Positions 7,639-16,911 of a stretch of DNA of 64,000 nt are shown here, in pieces. The translations under genes and the position numbers were made by a program. The stretch's first letter is position 1, and every line of letters starts with the position of its first letter. The stretch spans positions 248,001 to 312,000 of the forward strand of contig NZ_CP080267.1 in NCBI RefSeq assembly GCF_019431375.1. The letters are read 5' to 3'. Below the pieces are notes generated by a model. The model saw nothing but the letters and a program-made list of their open reading frames with translations, made no database searches and was not told where the DNA came from. The DNA comes from Alcanivorax sp. Lineage in GTDB: Bacteria > Pseudomonadota > Gammaproteobacteria > Pseudomonadales > Alcanivoracaceae.

Positions 7639-8297
7639 TCGCTGTCTTTCTGTGCCGCCTTGAACTCGGCCAGCGCCCGCTTGCTGTGCTGTAACAGCCA
7701 GAGGGTGTTTTGCTGGTAGCTGGCATTCTTGATACGGATATAGACGCCATCAATCAGCGTGACCAGCAGGGACTGGTTCTGGATTGGGCGTCCCTTCTCC
7801 ACCCAGCGCATTTGTGCCTGGGCGGAGGGGTGGCCCTCCAGATCCAGCAGGGTTTCGCTGACAATGGTTAGGGCGTTTGCGCTGTCTTGCAGAGCCTGGT
7901 TTACCCGCCTTTGTCGTAGCTCGCCGTAATAACTGGCAACGGCACGCTCTGCGGGCATGTTATCCCAGCCAGCGGGCAGACCGGTGACTGTCAGTGATAG
8001 CTGTTCTTTTTTATCGTCGCTCCGATAGTGCAGGGTGCGACCCCGTTCGGAGCTGATTTCTCCCTCCAGATTCAGCCCGGCCAGTTGCTGGGGAACCTGG
8101 AAGCTGGACAGATCTATTGCCTGCGCGCTTGGGGCTACCGGTCGGCTTTGTTCGCTGCTGATCCCTGTGTTTATCTTGCGCAGCTTCTGGGCAGCAGGGG
8201 GCGTGTCGTTACTGGGCTGCGTGCTGCAGGAAATCAGGCCCAACAAGGCGATCAGCGGCAAGAGATAGCAAACTTTTACATTCATTGTCGGTTTCAT
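7452..8297 (-). CDS. predicted lipoprotein of unknown function, C-terminus replaced by a repeat element
   Basis: About 281 residues beginning MKPTMNVKVCYLLPLIALL with a lipobox LISC, so a membrane-anchored lipoprotein exported by Sec and lipidated. A shorter start at 8285 (MNVKV) is also possible. The rest is soluble and alpha/beta in character (LSLTVTGLPAGWDNMPAERAVASYYGELR, VSETLLDLEGHPSAQAQMRWVEKGRPIQNQ split by variable loops). I do not recognise the family. Residues after about 220 come from the heptamer foldback element. The gene is divergent from the sensor kinase gene (97 bases apart) and heads the run leading to mnmC. Confidence 0.65.
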   Translation of the reverse strand: MKPTMNVKVCYLLPLIALLGLISCSTQPSNDTPPAAQKLRKINTGISSEQSRPVAPSAQAIDLSSFQVPQQLAGLNLEGEISSERGRTLHYRSDDKKEQLSLTVTGLPAGWDNMPAERAVASYYGELRQRRVNQALQDSANALTIVSETLLDLEGHPSAQAQMRWVEKGRPIQNQSLLVTLIDGVYIRIKNASYQQNTLWLLQHSKRALAEFKAAQKDSDKPQATSYNADKRQAEQLLSARDSGLDEVLSFLNTTSHAETLDATPVLQHRQTRIRVVACNL

Positions 8298-8393
8298 GAG
8301 GCAAGGTGTTCCGGGTTTCCCTGATGTGACGGCGACTTTCTGGTGGCACAATACAAGATACCCCGTGAGAATACCCTTTATAGGGAAAGGCGG

Positions 8394-10709
8394 ATGGAAA
8401 AACCATCACATAACGGTATGCGCACCGGCGTTGCTATGGCACTGCTGTTTGCCATTATTACTGTTCCCTTTGTCATTGCATCTTTCCTGATTATTCAGCA
8501 CCGCCTGGACCTGCTGGCAGGTTACAAGACCATGCAGGGTGATCTCAGGCTCTTCGAAAGTGGCCTTGTTGCATTCTCGCCCCTGGATGACATGCGTGAC
8601 CTGGCACCAGTGATGATCCATACCCAGCATCCGGAGATCGTGTCCCGCTTTGGACTCAGTGAGGCGCGGGCCGACAGTCGGTTGCAGGCCTTTCTGGAAA
8701 GGGTGCGCGAGCGGGATATTCCCGGCCTTAATGATCAGGCGGGGCTGCTGAGTGAAACCTGGTCTGGACTGACGGTGAAAACCGGGATTCCCCTGGAAGA
8801 TGTGGCGGGTCCTTACGATAACGTCAATCGCATCGCCCAACGTCTGGCCAATGCCCTTTCCTCGGTGCTGATTGCTTCGGATATGTCAGTGGGGGAGGGC
8901 CTGGAACCCAATGAAGTGCTGTCCTTGACCCTGGGGTCGTTTCGGCAGGCGCAGAACGACATTGGCTTGATCCGTGCTCTGGCGCTTTATGTCAGCCAGC
9001 GCGGGGGCTACCTGGGGGACAATGATGCTCGCCGGCTTGAAAATGCCTGGCAGCGGCTTCAGCAGCAACTTTCAATTATCGACAGCGAGATCAAGGCGCT
9101 GTCTGCAAGAACCGGTGCCATTGAGTTGCAACAGCAATGGCGATTGGTCAAGAACGAACTGCAGCGGTTTCTGCTGTGGTCCGAGCAGGAGCTGATTCTG
9201 GCGCCCCGGATCCAGGTAAGCTGGGAGCAGGCCTATGATCGCAGTCGCAATGCCATGCAATCCCTGGAAGGATTGTCAGAAAGCCTGGTAGAGCTGTCGG
9301 TTCAGCTAGTGGACCATACTCGCCAGGAAAAGCTGCGAGGCACCATTTTTCTGATGTTGGCGGTACTGTTGCTGTATGCCCTGGTGCTGGGGTTGGCACT
9401 GCTGGTCTATCGCTCTAATTCCCGCGCCATCAGCGCCCGGGCTGAAAGCCTGGCCAAAGGCCAGTTCCTGGCTCGAATGAGCCATGAAATCCGCACACCT
9501 CTCAATGGCGTGATCGGTTTGGCGGAGCTGTTACGTGAAACCGATCCCAGCCCACGGCAGCAGGAATATATCAGCCTGATCGACAGTGCCGGGCGCACAC
9601 TGACCGCGCTAATCAACGATGTACTGGATTTCGCCAAGATTGAGGCCGGTAAATTGCAGCTGGTGGAGGAGGTATTTGACCTGCCTCTGCTGATGGCTGA
9701 ATGCGCACAGATGTTCAACTTGCCTGCCAGTGATAACGGCACTCTGGTGCTGCTCGACATGGACAGCAATACCCCTTCACGGTTGGTGGGTGATCCAACC
9801 CGGCTGCGTCAGGTGTTGATCAATCTGTTGGGCAATGCGGTCAAATTCACCCGCAATGGCAGGGTGGTGCTGTCTCTTTCCTACCGTCAGGTCAGCAATG
9901 AACTGCCCCTCTTCAGCTTTGCCGTGACCGACACCGGTATCGGTTTGAGTCAGGAAGAGCAGGCGAGATTGTTTCAGCATTTTGCCCAGGCCTCGGCGGA
10001 TACGGCTAAACGTTTCGGTGGCACGGGCCTGGGGCTGTCCATCAGCCGGGAGCTGGTGGCGCTGATGGGGGGAGATATCCATGTGGAAAGTGCTCCTGGC
10101 AAGGGCGCCCGGTTCAGTTTCAGTATTCAGATGTCGGCGGACAGTGAAGAAGTCCCCACTGTGGAGCAGGAGGCGCCACCGGCTTGGCTGTGGGATGTGC
10201 AAGGGAATCTGGCTGACTGGATGCAAGCCGATCCGCGGTTCAAAGCGGTGCACCGGGTCAGCAATAGCTCGCAGTTGGCCTCACTGGGCTCGCTGGAAGG
10301 AGCCAGTGTGCTGTTGATCAATGGTATGCCAGACCGGGAGTTGCTAGAGGAAACCGTGCAATTGGTGCGGATCAGTCAGGTGCCGCTGCAGATTCTGTTA
10401 CTGACCGGGATGCGCAGTGAGGCCCCTGACTGGTTGCCCCAGCAGGTGCAATTGTTGCGTCGCTCGGTACTCACTGTGAACGAACTTAAACAGTTGCTGG
10501 GCAGGCAGGCGCCCAGCAGTATTCCCATCATCTCCCAGGTTGAAGGGGAGGAGGCTGTTGCAGCATTGCGTGTGCTGGTAGTCGAAGACAACCCGGTCAA
10601 TCAGATGGTCACCAAGTTCAGCATTTTGCCCAGGCCTCGGCGGATACGGCTAAACGTTTCGGTGGCACGGGCCTGGGGCTGTCCATCAGCCGGGAGCTGG
10701 TGGCGCTGA
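8394..10709 (+). CDS. hybrid sensor histidine kinase, interrupted by a tandem duplication
   Basis: The start at 8394 was chosen for the purine-rich AGGGAAAGGCGG directly upstream. The order is: transmembrane helix (about residues 10-31), a 290-residue extracytoplasmic helical sensor, a second transmembrane helix ([18 protein letters not shown]), HisKA with phospho-acceptor His364 ([11 protein letters not shown]), and HATPase_c with N box ([10 protein letters not shown]), DTGIGLS and GGTGLGLS. A linker follows, then the first residues of a receiver domain ([12 protein letters not shown]). After base 10616 the frame runs into a duplicated segment, continues for about 30 meaningless codons and stops. 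The receiver's phosphate-accepting Asp is therefore only in the next ORF. With a single copy the gene would be one intact hybrid kinase ending at 11594. The signal is unknown. Confidence 0.85.
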   Translation: MEKPSHNGMRTGVAMALLFAIITVPFVIASFLIIQHRLDLLAGYKTMQGDLRLFESGLVAFSPLDDMRDLAPVMIHTQHPEIVSRFGLSEARADSRLQAFLERVRERDIPGLNDQAGLLSETWSGLTVKTGIPLEDVAGPYDNVNRIAQRLANALSSVLIASDMSVGEGLEPNEVLSLTLGSFRQAQNDIGLIRALALYVSQRGGYLGDNDARRLENAWQRLQQQLSIIDSEIKALSARTGAIELQQQWRLVKNELQRFLLWSEQELILAPRIQVSWEQAYDRSRNAMQSLEGLSESLVELSVQLVDHTRQEKLRGTIFLMLAVLLLYALVLGLALLVYRSNSRAISARAESLAKGQFLARMSHEIRTPLNGVIGLAELLRETDPSPRQQEYISLIDSAGRTLTALINDVLDFAKIEAGKLQLVEEVFDLPLLMAECAQMFNLPASDNGTLVLLDMDSNTPSRLVGDPTRLRQVLINLLGNAVKFTRNGRVVLSLSYRQVSNELPLFSFAVTDTGIGLSQEEQARLFQHFAQASADTAKRFGGTGLGLSISRELVALMGGDIHVESAPGKGARFSFSIQMSADSEEVPTVEQEAPPAWLWDVQGNLADWMQADPRFKAVHRVSNSSQLASLGSLEGASVLLINGMPDRELLEETVQLVRISQVPLQILLLTGMRSEAPDWLPQQVQLLRRSVLTVNELKQLLGRQAPSSIPIISQVEGEEAVAALRVLVVEDNPVNQMVTKFSILPRPRRIRLNVSVARAWGCPSAGSWWR
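9973..10616. repeat. tandem duplication D2, copy 1 (644 bp)
   Basis: Bases 9973-10616 are repeated directly at 10617-11258. The copies are identical except that a run of six G (in GATGGGGGGAGAT) in copy 1 has four G in copy 2. The unit spans the end of the HATPase domain, the linker and the start of the receiver domain. Its length is not a multiple of three. Confidence 0.9.
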
Positions 10710-11258
10710 TGGGGAGATATCCATGTGGAAAGTGCTCCTGGCAAGGGCGCCCGGTTCAGTTTCAGTATTCAGATGTCGGCGGACAGTGAAGAAGTCCCCA
10801 CTGTGGAGCAGGAGGCGCCACCGGCTTGGCTGTGGGATGTGCAAGGGAATCTGGCTGACTGGATGCAAGCCGATCCGCGGTTCAAAGCGGTGCACCGGGT
10901 CAGCAATAGCTCGCAGTTGGCCTCACTGGGCTCGCTGGAAGGAGCCAGTGTGCTGTTGATCAATGGTATGCCAGACCGGGAGTTGCTAGAGGAAACCGTG
11001 CAATTGGTGCGGATCAGTCAGGTGCCGCTGCAGATTCTGTTACTGACCGGGATGCGCAGTGAGGCCCCTGACTGGTTGCCCCAGCAGGTGCAATTGTTGC
11101 GTCGCTCGGTACTCACTGTGAACGAACTTAAACAGTTGCTGGGCAGGCAGGCGCCCAGCAGTATTCCCATCATCTCCCAGGTTGAAGGGGAGGAGGCTGT
11201 TGCAGCATTGCGTGTGCTGGTAGTCGAAGACAACCCGGTCAATCAGATGGTCACCAAG
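10617..11258. repeat. tandem duplication D2, copy 2 (642 bp)
   Basis: This copy abuts copy 1 with no extra base. The homopolymer-length difference about 95 bases from the junction is the kind of change seen at the ends of sequencing reads, so an assembly join is a serious alternative to a true duplication. Confidence 0.9.
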
Positions 11259-11594
11259 GGGTATCTGGAGCGACTTGGCATCAGCCGGATTGATATTGCC
11301 GAGGATGGTGCCCGTGCGCTGGAGATGTTCCGGGAGGCGGCGGGTGGCTATGACCTGGTGCTGATGGATCTGGATATGCCCGTGATGGATGGATTTACCA
11401 GTGCCGGGCGAATGCGTGATAGTGAGGAGCGTGAACAATGGCCCCCTTGCCAGATCCTGGCGTTGAGTGCCCACGCGGTTTCTGAGCTGGGAGGGCGGGT
11501 AACACGTTCAGGCATGAACGGGCAACTTATCAAGCCGCTTTCGCTCACCGCTATGCGTGATGCCATTTCTCAGTACCTGAAGATCAGGGCATAA
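10725..11594 (+). pseudogene. C-terminal part of the hybrid kinase: HATPase tail, linker and receiver domain
   Basis: This open frame starts with a GTG lacking a clear ribosome site. It encodes the last residues of the kinase ATPase domain ([14 protein letters not shown]), the variable linker and a full receiver domain: [12 protein letters not shown], phosphate-accepting Asp215 in LVLMDLDMPVMDG, and LALSAHAV. It is the missing 3' portion of the gene starting at 8394. It is reported as a fragment because the duplicated segment breaks the frame between them. Its stop overlaps the convergent membrane-protein gene by about 11 bases. Confidence 0.8.
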
Positions 11595-11877
11595 GGTACT
11601 CGAGAAAATCCTGGAAGGGGAGAGGCATCAAGGGTGCCAGCGCCAGTAGTAACCCCAGTATGACAAGCACCAGCAACTCCAGGCGCCATGCCCTGTGGTG
11701 TTGCCAACCATGAACGCACAGGCCGATGGCCGTCAGAGCCACGCCGAAGTGAAAGCTGGCCATGCTTATCAGTTGCCACTGCACATCATGCAGGGCAAGA
11801 GCCAATCCACAGAGAATCAGACATAAGGCGCCGCCGGTCAGGGCACTGACGGGGCCATGCTTGCGAAAAGCGGTCAT
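11584..11877 (-). CDS. small multi-pass membrane protein, unknown
   Basis: A 97-residue protein with three to four hydrophobic helices (ALTGGALCLILCGLALAL, MASFHFGVALTAIGLCV, LELLVLVILGLLLALAPL). The start at 11877 (MTAFRKHG) has GGAG eight bases upstream; the longer frame to 11925 lacks this. It is convergent with the sensor kinase and overlaps its 3' end. The family is not recognised, and no catalytic residues are evident. Confidence 0.55.
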   Translation of the reverse strand: MTAFRKHGPVSALTGGALCLILCGLALALHDVQWQLISMASFHFGVALTAIGLCVHGWQHHRAWRLELLVLVILGLLLALAPLMPLPFQDFLEYLMP

Positions 11878-12111
11878 ATAGATATCTCCAGTCGCGCTAG
11901 TGATCTTGCTTGAAAGCCTAAGCAATAGTTATGCCTGTTTGAGGTTAGGAGTCTAGGAAGGATTGATGACTGCCGTATGAAGGAGAAATATTGCATTTCG
12001 TCATTTTTTCGCCATCTTTATGTATGATTATTGTTAGATTGTATAATGTTTAATTCGTATAATTCGACTCCGACAATTGTGTTCTCGGGTTTTGGGATAG
12101 AGGGATCCTTC

Positions 12112-12558
12112 ATGCGTTATCTGTCTTTTGTCCTGTTTGCTGCCATGGTGCTGCCGGTTCATGCACAAATCAGTACCGGTATGAGCGAGCGGTTGTGCCT
12201 GGCGGCGAGCCAGGAGAGCGCTTTCGGTGCACTGGTCGATGATCTGATTGAAAGCGATGAGCTGGCGCTGACCTCCGGTGAGCAAGTGCTCTCATTATCC
12301 TGTCAGGATGGTAGTAGCGTGCTGGAAAAGATGGTGCTGACTCGCCAGGCAGAGAATCTGGAGTACGCCGTGATTGACCTGGGCCTGAATCTGACCGCCT
12401 CCCGGGTGGCTCTCCATGGGCAGACCTTGCCACTGAAAGAAGCACTCAGGCGCCTTGGCGAGCAGGGTGATAGCGACGTTCAGGATTTTGTGCAGGGGTA
12501 TTTGAGCGATCTGGCAGACGAAGACTTCAACCCCAACCTGCGCGTCAGCCTTAAGTAA
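12112..12558 (+). CDS. secreted/periplasmic protein of unknown function
   Basis: 149 residues with a signal peptide (MRYLSFVLFAAMVLPVHAQ). The start at 12112 has GAGG nine bases upstream. The mature part has two cysteines (ERLCLAAS and LSLSCQDG), probably one disulphide, and alternating acidic helices. An AT-rich region upstream (11990-12060, with TATGATTATTGTTAGATTG) probably carries the promoter. I do not recognise the family. The neighbours (cmoAB downstream, membrane protein upstream) do not point to a role. Confidence 0.55.
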   Translation: MRYLSFVLFAAMVLPVHAQISTGMSERLCLAASQESAFGALVDDLIESDELALTSGEQVLSLSCQDGSSVLEKMVLTRQAENLEYAVIDLGLNLTASRVALHGQTLPLKEALRRLGEQGDSDVQDFVQGYLSDLADEDFNPNLRVSLK

Positions 12559-12669
12559 GCAAAACAATGGACGGCTGGCTCTCGCTGCCGGCCGTCAGCC
12601 GTCGTCCCCATTTCTACCCGCCGGTATCACCCGCTATAATTCGCCCCGCATTGTGATACCGGAACCCCT

Positions 12670-13401
12670 ATGTCTGATCAGCAGGACCGCATTTACGCCA
12701 CTGCCCACCAGCAGGTGACCCGTTTCTCGTTCGATGACACCGTAGTGCGTGTCTTCCCGGACATGATTCGCCGTTCAGTGCCGGGCTATCCCACCATTAT
12801 TGACATGATCGGGGTGCTGGCGGCTCGTTACGCCCAGCCGGATACCTGCCTCTATGATCTGGGCTGTTCACTGGGCGCCGCAACCACGGCCATGGCGGCT
12901 TTGACCGCCGGCCAGGGCAACCGGCTGATTGCCGTGGACAATTCCGCGGCCATGATCCGCCAAGCCCATACCCTCATTGAGGAAACTGGACAAAGCGAGC
13001 GTGTCACTCTGCTGGAAGGGGATGTGGCGAGCATGGACTTTGAGGTGTGCTCCATGGCGGTGCTCAATTTCACTTTGCAGTTTATTGCCCCGGACAAACG
13101 CGATGCCCTGATTCAGCGCCTTGCTGACGCCACCGTGCCCGGCGGCATTCTGGTGCTGTCGGAAAAAATCCGCTTTGCGGACGATGGGGAGAATACCCTG
13201 CAGACCGAGCTGCATCATGCCTTCAAGCGCAACAACGGCTATTCGGATCTGGAGATCAGCCAGAAGCGAACTGCACTGGAGAACGTGCTGATACCGGAAA
13301 CCCTGGCCGATCATGAGGCACGCCTGCGCCAGGCCGGTTATCGGGAAATTCATGTCTGGTTCCGCTGCTTCAATTTCATCTCTTTGCTGGCGGTACGCTG
13401 A
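12670..13401 (+). CDS. cmoA: carboxy-S-adenosyl-L-methionine synthase CmoA
   Basis: 243 residues with a class I methyltransferase fold (motif [15 protein letters not shown]) and the family block [16 protein letters not shown]. CmoA makes carboxy-SAM from SAM and prephenate, which CmoB uses for tRNA wobble uridine modification. The gene overlaps cmoB by one base (TGATG), the usual coupled arrangement. Length and N-terminus match the family (about 245 residues). Confidence 0.95.
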   Translation: MSDQQDRIYATAHQQVTRFSFDDTVVRVFPDMIRRSVPGYPTIIDMIGVLAARYAQPDTCLYDLGCSLGAATTAMAALTAGQGNRLIAVDNSAAMIRQAHTLIEETGQSERVTLLEGDVASMDFEVCSMAVLNFTLQFIAPDKRDALIQRLADATVPGGILVLSEKIRFADDGENTLQTELHHAFKRNNGYSDLEISQKRTALENVLIPETLADHEARLRQAGYREIHVWFRCFNFISLLAVR

Positions 13402-14369
13402 TGTTGAAAGACTATCTGCAGCAGTGCGAAACCGCGTTGCGGGAACTCTATGCCCAGCCCGAGCGGGATGCGTTGATGGCGCTGTGCCGTGAGCGGCTGC
13501 TGGACAAGCCCCATGGTGATTTGCCTCGCTGGCTGGCGGCGCTTACCGCATTACCCGAAGGGCCGGCAGACTGTGATTTTGCGTCGGACACCCTGCGCAT
13601 CGGCAAGCCCGGTGACGTCGACCGGCTAGACGTGAAAGCGGCCCTGGAGGGCCTGATTCCCTGGCGAAAGGGGCCCTTCGATTTCTTCGGTGTGCACATT
13701 GATACCGAGTGGCATTCCGACTGGAAATGGCAGCGCGTCGCGCCGCATTTGTCTCCCTTGACCGGGCGTAGGGTGCTGGATGTGGGCTGTGGCAGTGGCT
13801 ACCACTGCTGGCGTATGGCGGCTGCCGGTGCTGAGCAGGTGGTGGGTATTGATCCGACCATCCTGTTTCTGGTGCAGTACCTGGCCGTGCGCCGCTTTGC
13901 GCCCGCCACCCCGGTCTGGTTTCTACCGCTGCGCATGGAAGAGCTGCCGGCACAGACAGAGAATTTCGATACGGTGTTCTCCATGGGCGTGCTCTACCAC
14001 CGCCGCTCCCCGCTGGATCACCTGCTGGAACTGAAAGCGGTGCTGAGCGAAGGGGGAGAGCTGGTGCTGGAAACCCTGGTGGTGGAAGGCGACGCCCAGA
14101 CCATGCTGATGCCTGAAGACCGCTATGCGGCCATGCGCAATGTGTTCTTTCTGCCCTCCGTGGCCATGCTCGAACGCTGGCTGCAGCGCTGCGGATTTGT
14201 GGATATTCGCTGTGTGGATGAAAGCAATACAACGGTGGAGGAGCAGCGGGCCACTGACTGGATGCGGTTCCAGTCGTTACCGGATTTTCTGGACGCGGAT
14301 GACCCGACGCTGACCCGGGAAGGCTACCCTGCTCCGCGGCGGGCAGTACTTATTGCCCGCAAGCCCTGA
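13401..14369 (+). CDS. cmoB: tRNA U34 carboxymethyltransferase CmoB
   Basis: 322 residues with the CmoB N-terminal block, a SAM-binding motif [26 protein letters not shown], and [16 protein letters not shown]. The enzyme transfers the carboxymethyl group of carboxy-SAM to ho5U34, giving cmo5U34 in tRNAs that read four-fold degenerate codons. It is translationally coupled to cmoA. About 150 bases with no gene follow before the convergent gene. Confidence 0.95.
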   Translation: MLKDYLQQCETALRELYAQPERDALMALCRERLLDKPHGDLPRWLAALTALPEGPADCDFASDTLRIGKPGDVDRLDVKAALEGLIPWRKGPFDFFGVHIDTEWHSDWKWQRVAPHLSPLTGRRVLDVGCGSGYHCWRMAAAGAEQVVGIDPTILFLVQYLAVRRFAPATPVWFLPLRMEELPAQTENFDTVFSMGVLYHRRSPLDHLLELKAVLSEGGELVLETLVVEGDAQTMLMPEDRYAAMRNVFFLPSVAMLERWLQRCGFVDIRCVDESNTTVEEQRATDWMRFQSLPDFLDADDPTLTREGYPAPRRAVLIARKP

Positions 14370-14522
14370 CTTCGGGCGGGGTGTTCTGCTGGAAATCAGA
14401 TTTCACCACAGCGGGGTAGAGGGTTTTCTGAGACATTACTGATACGGGGGTAATCGCAGCGTGCCGTAATGCTCACATCGCCCGAGCCTGAGTTGAGACT
14501 TCCAGCAACTGATCTACCAGCT

Positions 14523-15167
14523 TTAGCCGCAGTTGCTCATCCAGCACTGACAGGGCAGGGGACAATACTCCTCCATGAGCGAGGCCTGATTTGTGCCATT
14601 GGCCAGCTCGAGCAGTTCCCGGGACAGCCGGTCGTGTGTCCTGGGGCTGCATTGCAGGGCGTCCAGTTGTTTGCGCGCCGGTTCGGTCAATGATATTGCA
14701 GCGGTGTCTTTAGTGTCTTTCAGAGTATTGAAGGCGCGGTTCAGCAACTGCACCACACCTTCTTCTTCCCGCGCGCTGACACAGTGCACGCCAATGCGTG
14801 CTGGCATGGAAATGCAGAACTCATCGAGCTCGAATTCCTGGCTGCTGAGCCACTGTTGCAGCCGTTGCGCCATTGCCAGGGCGCCGTCCACGGGGGTGAC
14901 AGGCAAGATCATGAACAAAGACTGCCCTGACTGGTAGCTCAAGAGCCCGTCTTCACAACGCTTGATGGCATGCAATTGATGCAGCACGTTGGCAAGAAGG
15001 CGTTCAATTCGTTGGGCGCCGATATCGGCTTTAATGGATTGTAGCTCCTGGAACTGGACTGCGAGGACGCTGAGAGGCTGCTGATGTCGCCGGCAGAGAG
15101 ACATCGCCTGGTCAATCATTTGCTGGCTATGGCTGCTTGCACGGCTGATGGTTGTCACGGCAGTCAT
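14523..15167 (-). CDS. degenerate GGDEF-like domain protein
   Basis: 214 residues. The start at 15167 (MTAVTTISRASS) has GAGG seven bases upstream. The pattern resembles a diguanylate-cyclase fold: SLCRRHQQPLSVLAVQF..., then LLANVLHQLHAIKRCEDGLLSYQSGQSLFMIL where the active-site GGDEF loop should be, then DGALAMAQRLQQWL. The GGDEF motif reads SGQSL, so catalysis is not expected. It may be a nucleotide sensor or a structural relict. The gene is convergent with cmoB, and the family call is by pattern only. Confidence 0.55.
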   Translation of the reverse strand: MTAVTTISRASSHSQQMIDQAMSLCRRHQQPLSVLAVQFQELQSIKADIGAQRIERLLANVLHQLHAIKRCEDGLLSYQSGQSLFMILPVTPVDGALAMAQRLQQWLSSQEFELDEFCISMPARIGVHCVSAREEEGVVQLLNRAFNTLKDTKDTAAISLTEPARKQLDALQCSPRTHDRLSRELLELANGTNQASLMEEYCPLPCQCWMSNCG

Positions 15168-15385
15168 TGGGTACCTCGGAGCCACACATTAAGATGAAGT
15201 TCCTTTCTTGGGAGCGTGAATCAGCTCTTAACTGTGGGCATCCTTTCCCGTGTATTTCACTGTAATGATTTCCCACGGGGTGGGCATCGGGCGCATACTT
15301 TATTTAACAACAATGTCTGGCTCTGTTACCGAAAATGTTTGTTTATCAGCCAATTAGAGCGGACAAGTAACGAGGAAGTGAAAAC

Positions 15386-15709
15386 ATGTCCATGATCTGG
15401 GTAATTGCAACGGCCGTGCTGAGCTCGGCCATGACTCTGGCTGTGGTGGCGCTGTGGGGGCACTTCTACTTCCAGCCCCGGTTGCGTGACAGTATGCAAA
15501 AAGAGCTGGATGAGCAGGTAGAAAAGGCGGCTCAGGTGCTTTCGTCACGGGTGGAAGAAGGAGTGCGCCGCGGTCTTGTGGACGGTGTCCGCAATCTGGA
15601 TACCCGGGAAGTGCTTGAAGGTGCCAGCCGCAGCCTGGCCCGTTCCAGCGCGGAGCTGGTCGGTGAGCGTCTGGGGCAGATTTTTGGCGCACCCAGAAAG
15701 AATAAATAA
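15386..15709 (+). CDS. small membrane-anchored protein, paralogue of the gene after DUF445
   Basis: 107 residues: one N-terminal transmembrane helix (WVIATAVLSSAMTLAVVALWG), then HFYFQPRLRDSMQKELDEQVEK and a charged helical region ending GERLGQIFGAPRKNK. The protein encoded at 18132-18443 has the same plan (GHFYLGPKIERKVDRRLEEG), so the two look like diverged paralogues. No enzyme motif is seen. The likely topology is a helical cytoplasmic domain tethered to the inner membrane. The TAA stop is directly followed by two AGCTACA heptamers. Confidence 0.6.
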   Translation: MSMIWVIATAVLSSAMTLAVVALWGHFYFQPRLRDSMQKELDEQVEKAAQVLSSRVEEGVRRGLVDGVRNLDTREVLEGASRSLARSSAELVGERLGQIFGAPRKNK

Positions 15710-15723
15710 GCTACAAGCTACAC
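15709..15723. repeat. short heptamer remnant (AGCTACA x2)
   Basis: Two AGCTACA units begin at the last base of a stop codon, the same placement as the larger heptamer arms. There is no clear inverted partner, although the gap to 15891 ends with GCGCTACAG. It may be a decayed foldback element. Confidence 0.5.
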
Positions 15724-15848
15724 TTGTGGGATAGGAAAAGGGTGGAGCCTTCCTCGGAACTCGACCGCGGGACGATCAGGAATAACTGAGCTCGACGGGT
15801 TCAGAAAGATGGCGGATAGATTGATCTCTATACCCTCGCTACGCTCGG

Positions 15849-15875
15849 TTCGCGGCTCGAGCGCCGCTCCTGCAG
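15849..15875 (-). repeat. REP-like unit (GCAGGAGCGGCGC type)
   Basis: Read on the minus strand, this matches the GTAGGAGCGGCGC...GAGCCGCGAA unit found at 54313-54336 and has its own short hairpin. It is a single REP-type palindromic unit in the gap between two convergent genes. Confidence 0.65.
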
Positions 15876-15891
15876 AGAGGGGCGCTCGGCG

Positions 15892-16647
15892 CTACAGCCT
15901 GTCCCTGGTTGGCAGCAGTCGCGCAAGCAGGAAGGCAATACCGAGGCTGAGCATGGCAAGGGAAAGCACATCCTGCTGCAATGCTTGCCAGGTGGTTTCC
16001 CACAGGGTGGAGGCTTTCAATAGCGACAGCAGAATAAGCAGGGTACCGGTGAGGGTGAAGAACTGGTCCAGTTTGCGGGCTCGTCGCAATTCTCCGCGCA
16101 GGTGACGCAGCTCCTCAAGGATGTCTTCCTGAATCAATTGCTGACGAGCCACCTGTTCTGCCAGTTCTCCGACCTGCTGAGGCAAGGTGGCCAGCTTCTC
16201 CAGCCACACCGGGTCTTCACGGCGCAGCAGGTCGAGCAGCTCCTTGAGCCGGACATGGTCGTCGAGCCAGTTGCGAACCAGCGGCCACAGGCTGAAATTC
16301 TCTACCAGCTCGGTGAGCTGGGCGATTTGCCGTTCGCTGCCGGTGACACGCAGTGACTCGTGGTCAGTCAGTGGCTCGCTGGCAAACAGCCAGTGCACCA
16401 TGGCTCCCAGAGGGCCCCGGACACGGATATCCACGTTGCCTTCGTAGTCGGTCAGCAGCTCCACGCCATCTTCATAGATCAGCACATAGAGAACCCAGAG
16501 CGGGCGCTCAGCACGAATCCGCACGACAGTGCCGTGCAGGGCGGCTAACCTGTCGCGGCCGGGCTGGTTGCCTGTGAGCGCCTGATTGAGTGCGCTCTCC
16601 AAACCACCGAGCACAATCAGCTGGGGAAAACTACCGGTCTGAGGCAT
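15892..16647 (-). CDS. SCP2/UbiJ-like domain protein with C-terminal membrane segments
   Basis: 251 residues (start at 16647, MPQTGSFPQ). The N-terminal half (LESALNQALTGNQPGRDRLAALHG..., YEGNVDIRVRGPLGAMVHW, ESLRVTGSERQIAQL) resembles the SCP2 sterol-carrier fold of UbiJ, the accessory factor of ubiquinone synthesis. A helical stretch follows and then two hydrophobic helices near the C-terminus (FTLTGTLLILLSLLKAS, LSLAMLSLGIAFLLARLL), which ordinary UbiJ lacks. It is not next to ubiE or ubiB. It could be a lipid-handling paralogue anchored to the membrane. Moderate confidence in the fold, low in the role. Confidence 0.5.
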   Translation of the reverse strand: MPQTGSFPQLIVLGGLESALNQALTGNQPGRDRLAALHGTVVRIRAERPLWVLYVLIYEDGVELLTDYEGNVDIRVRGPLGAMVHWLFASEPLTDHESLRVTGSERQIAQLTELVENFSLWPLVRNWLDDHVRLKELLDLLRREDPVWLEKLATLPQQVGELAEQVARQQLIQEDILEELRHLRGELRRARKLDQFFTLTGTLLILLSLLKASTLWETTWQALQQDVLSLAMLSLGIAFLLARLLPTRDRL

Positions 16648-16911
16648 AAATGACGGAAAATCCTGTCCTGAAATGGGGCCGTGTTGTCGTTTCCGGTCCC
16701 GATTTGTTGCCAAAAATTACGTTATCTTGCTTATATTTAGAGTGCCAGCTACCTATACTAGGGACTTTTATAATAAAGGGCACCTCCCATGATAGGTTGC
16801 TGCCTTCAAACGACATTGGCTTTTTAGACCGGGATTGGCGAAAGCGGGATATGTTTGTCTTGGCACTGTCGCGTTACAGTGCATAAGCCCTTGGAGGGGA
16901 GTTGTTTTTCA

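Larger units (their letters stand above)
7097..7864. repeat. tandem duplication D1, copy 2 (768 bp)
   Basis: This is the second copy of the unit at 6326-7093. The near-identity, and base changes lying close to the junction, fit either a very recent duplication or two overlapping assembly pieces joined without merging. Confidence 0.9.

Noticed and set aside
14370..14522. A gene or RNA between cmoB and the GGDEF-like gene
   Set aside because: About 150 bases with no open frame, hairpin-plus-T run or RNA motif that I can support.
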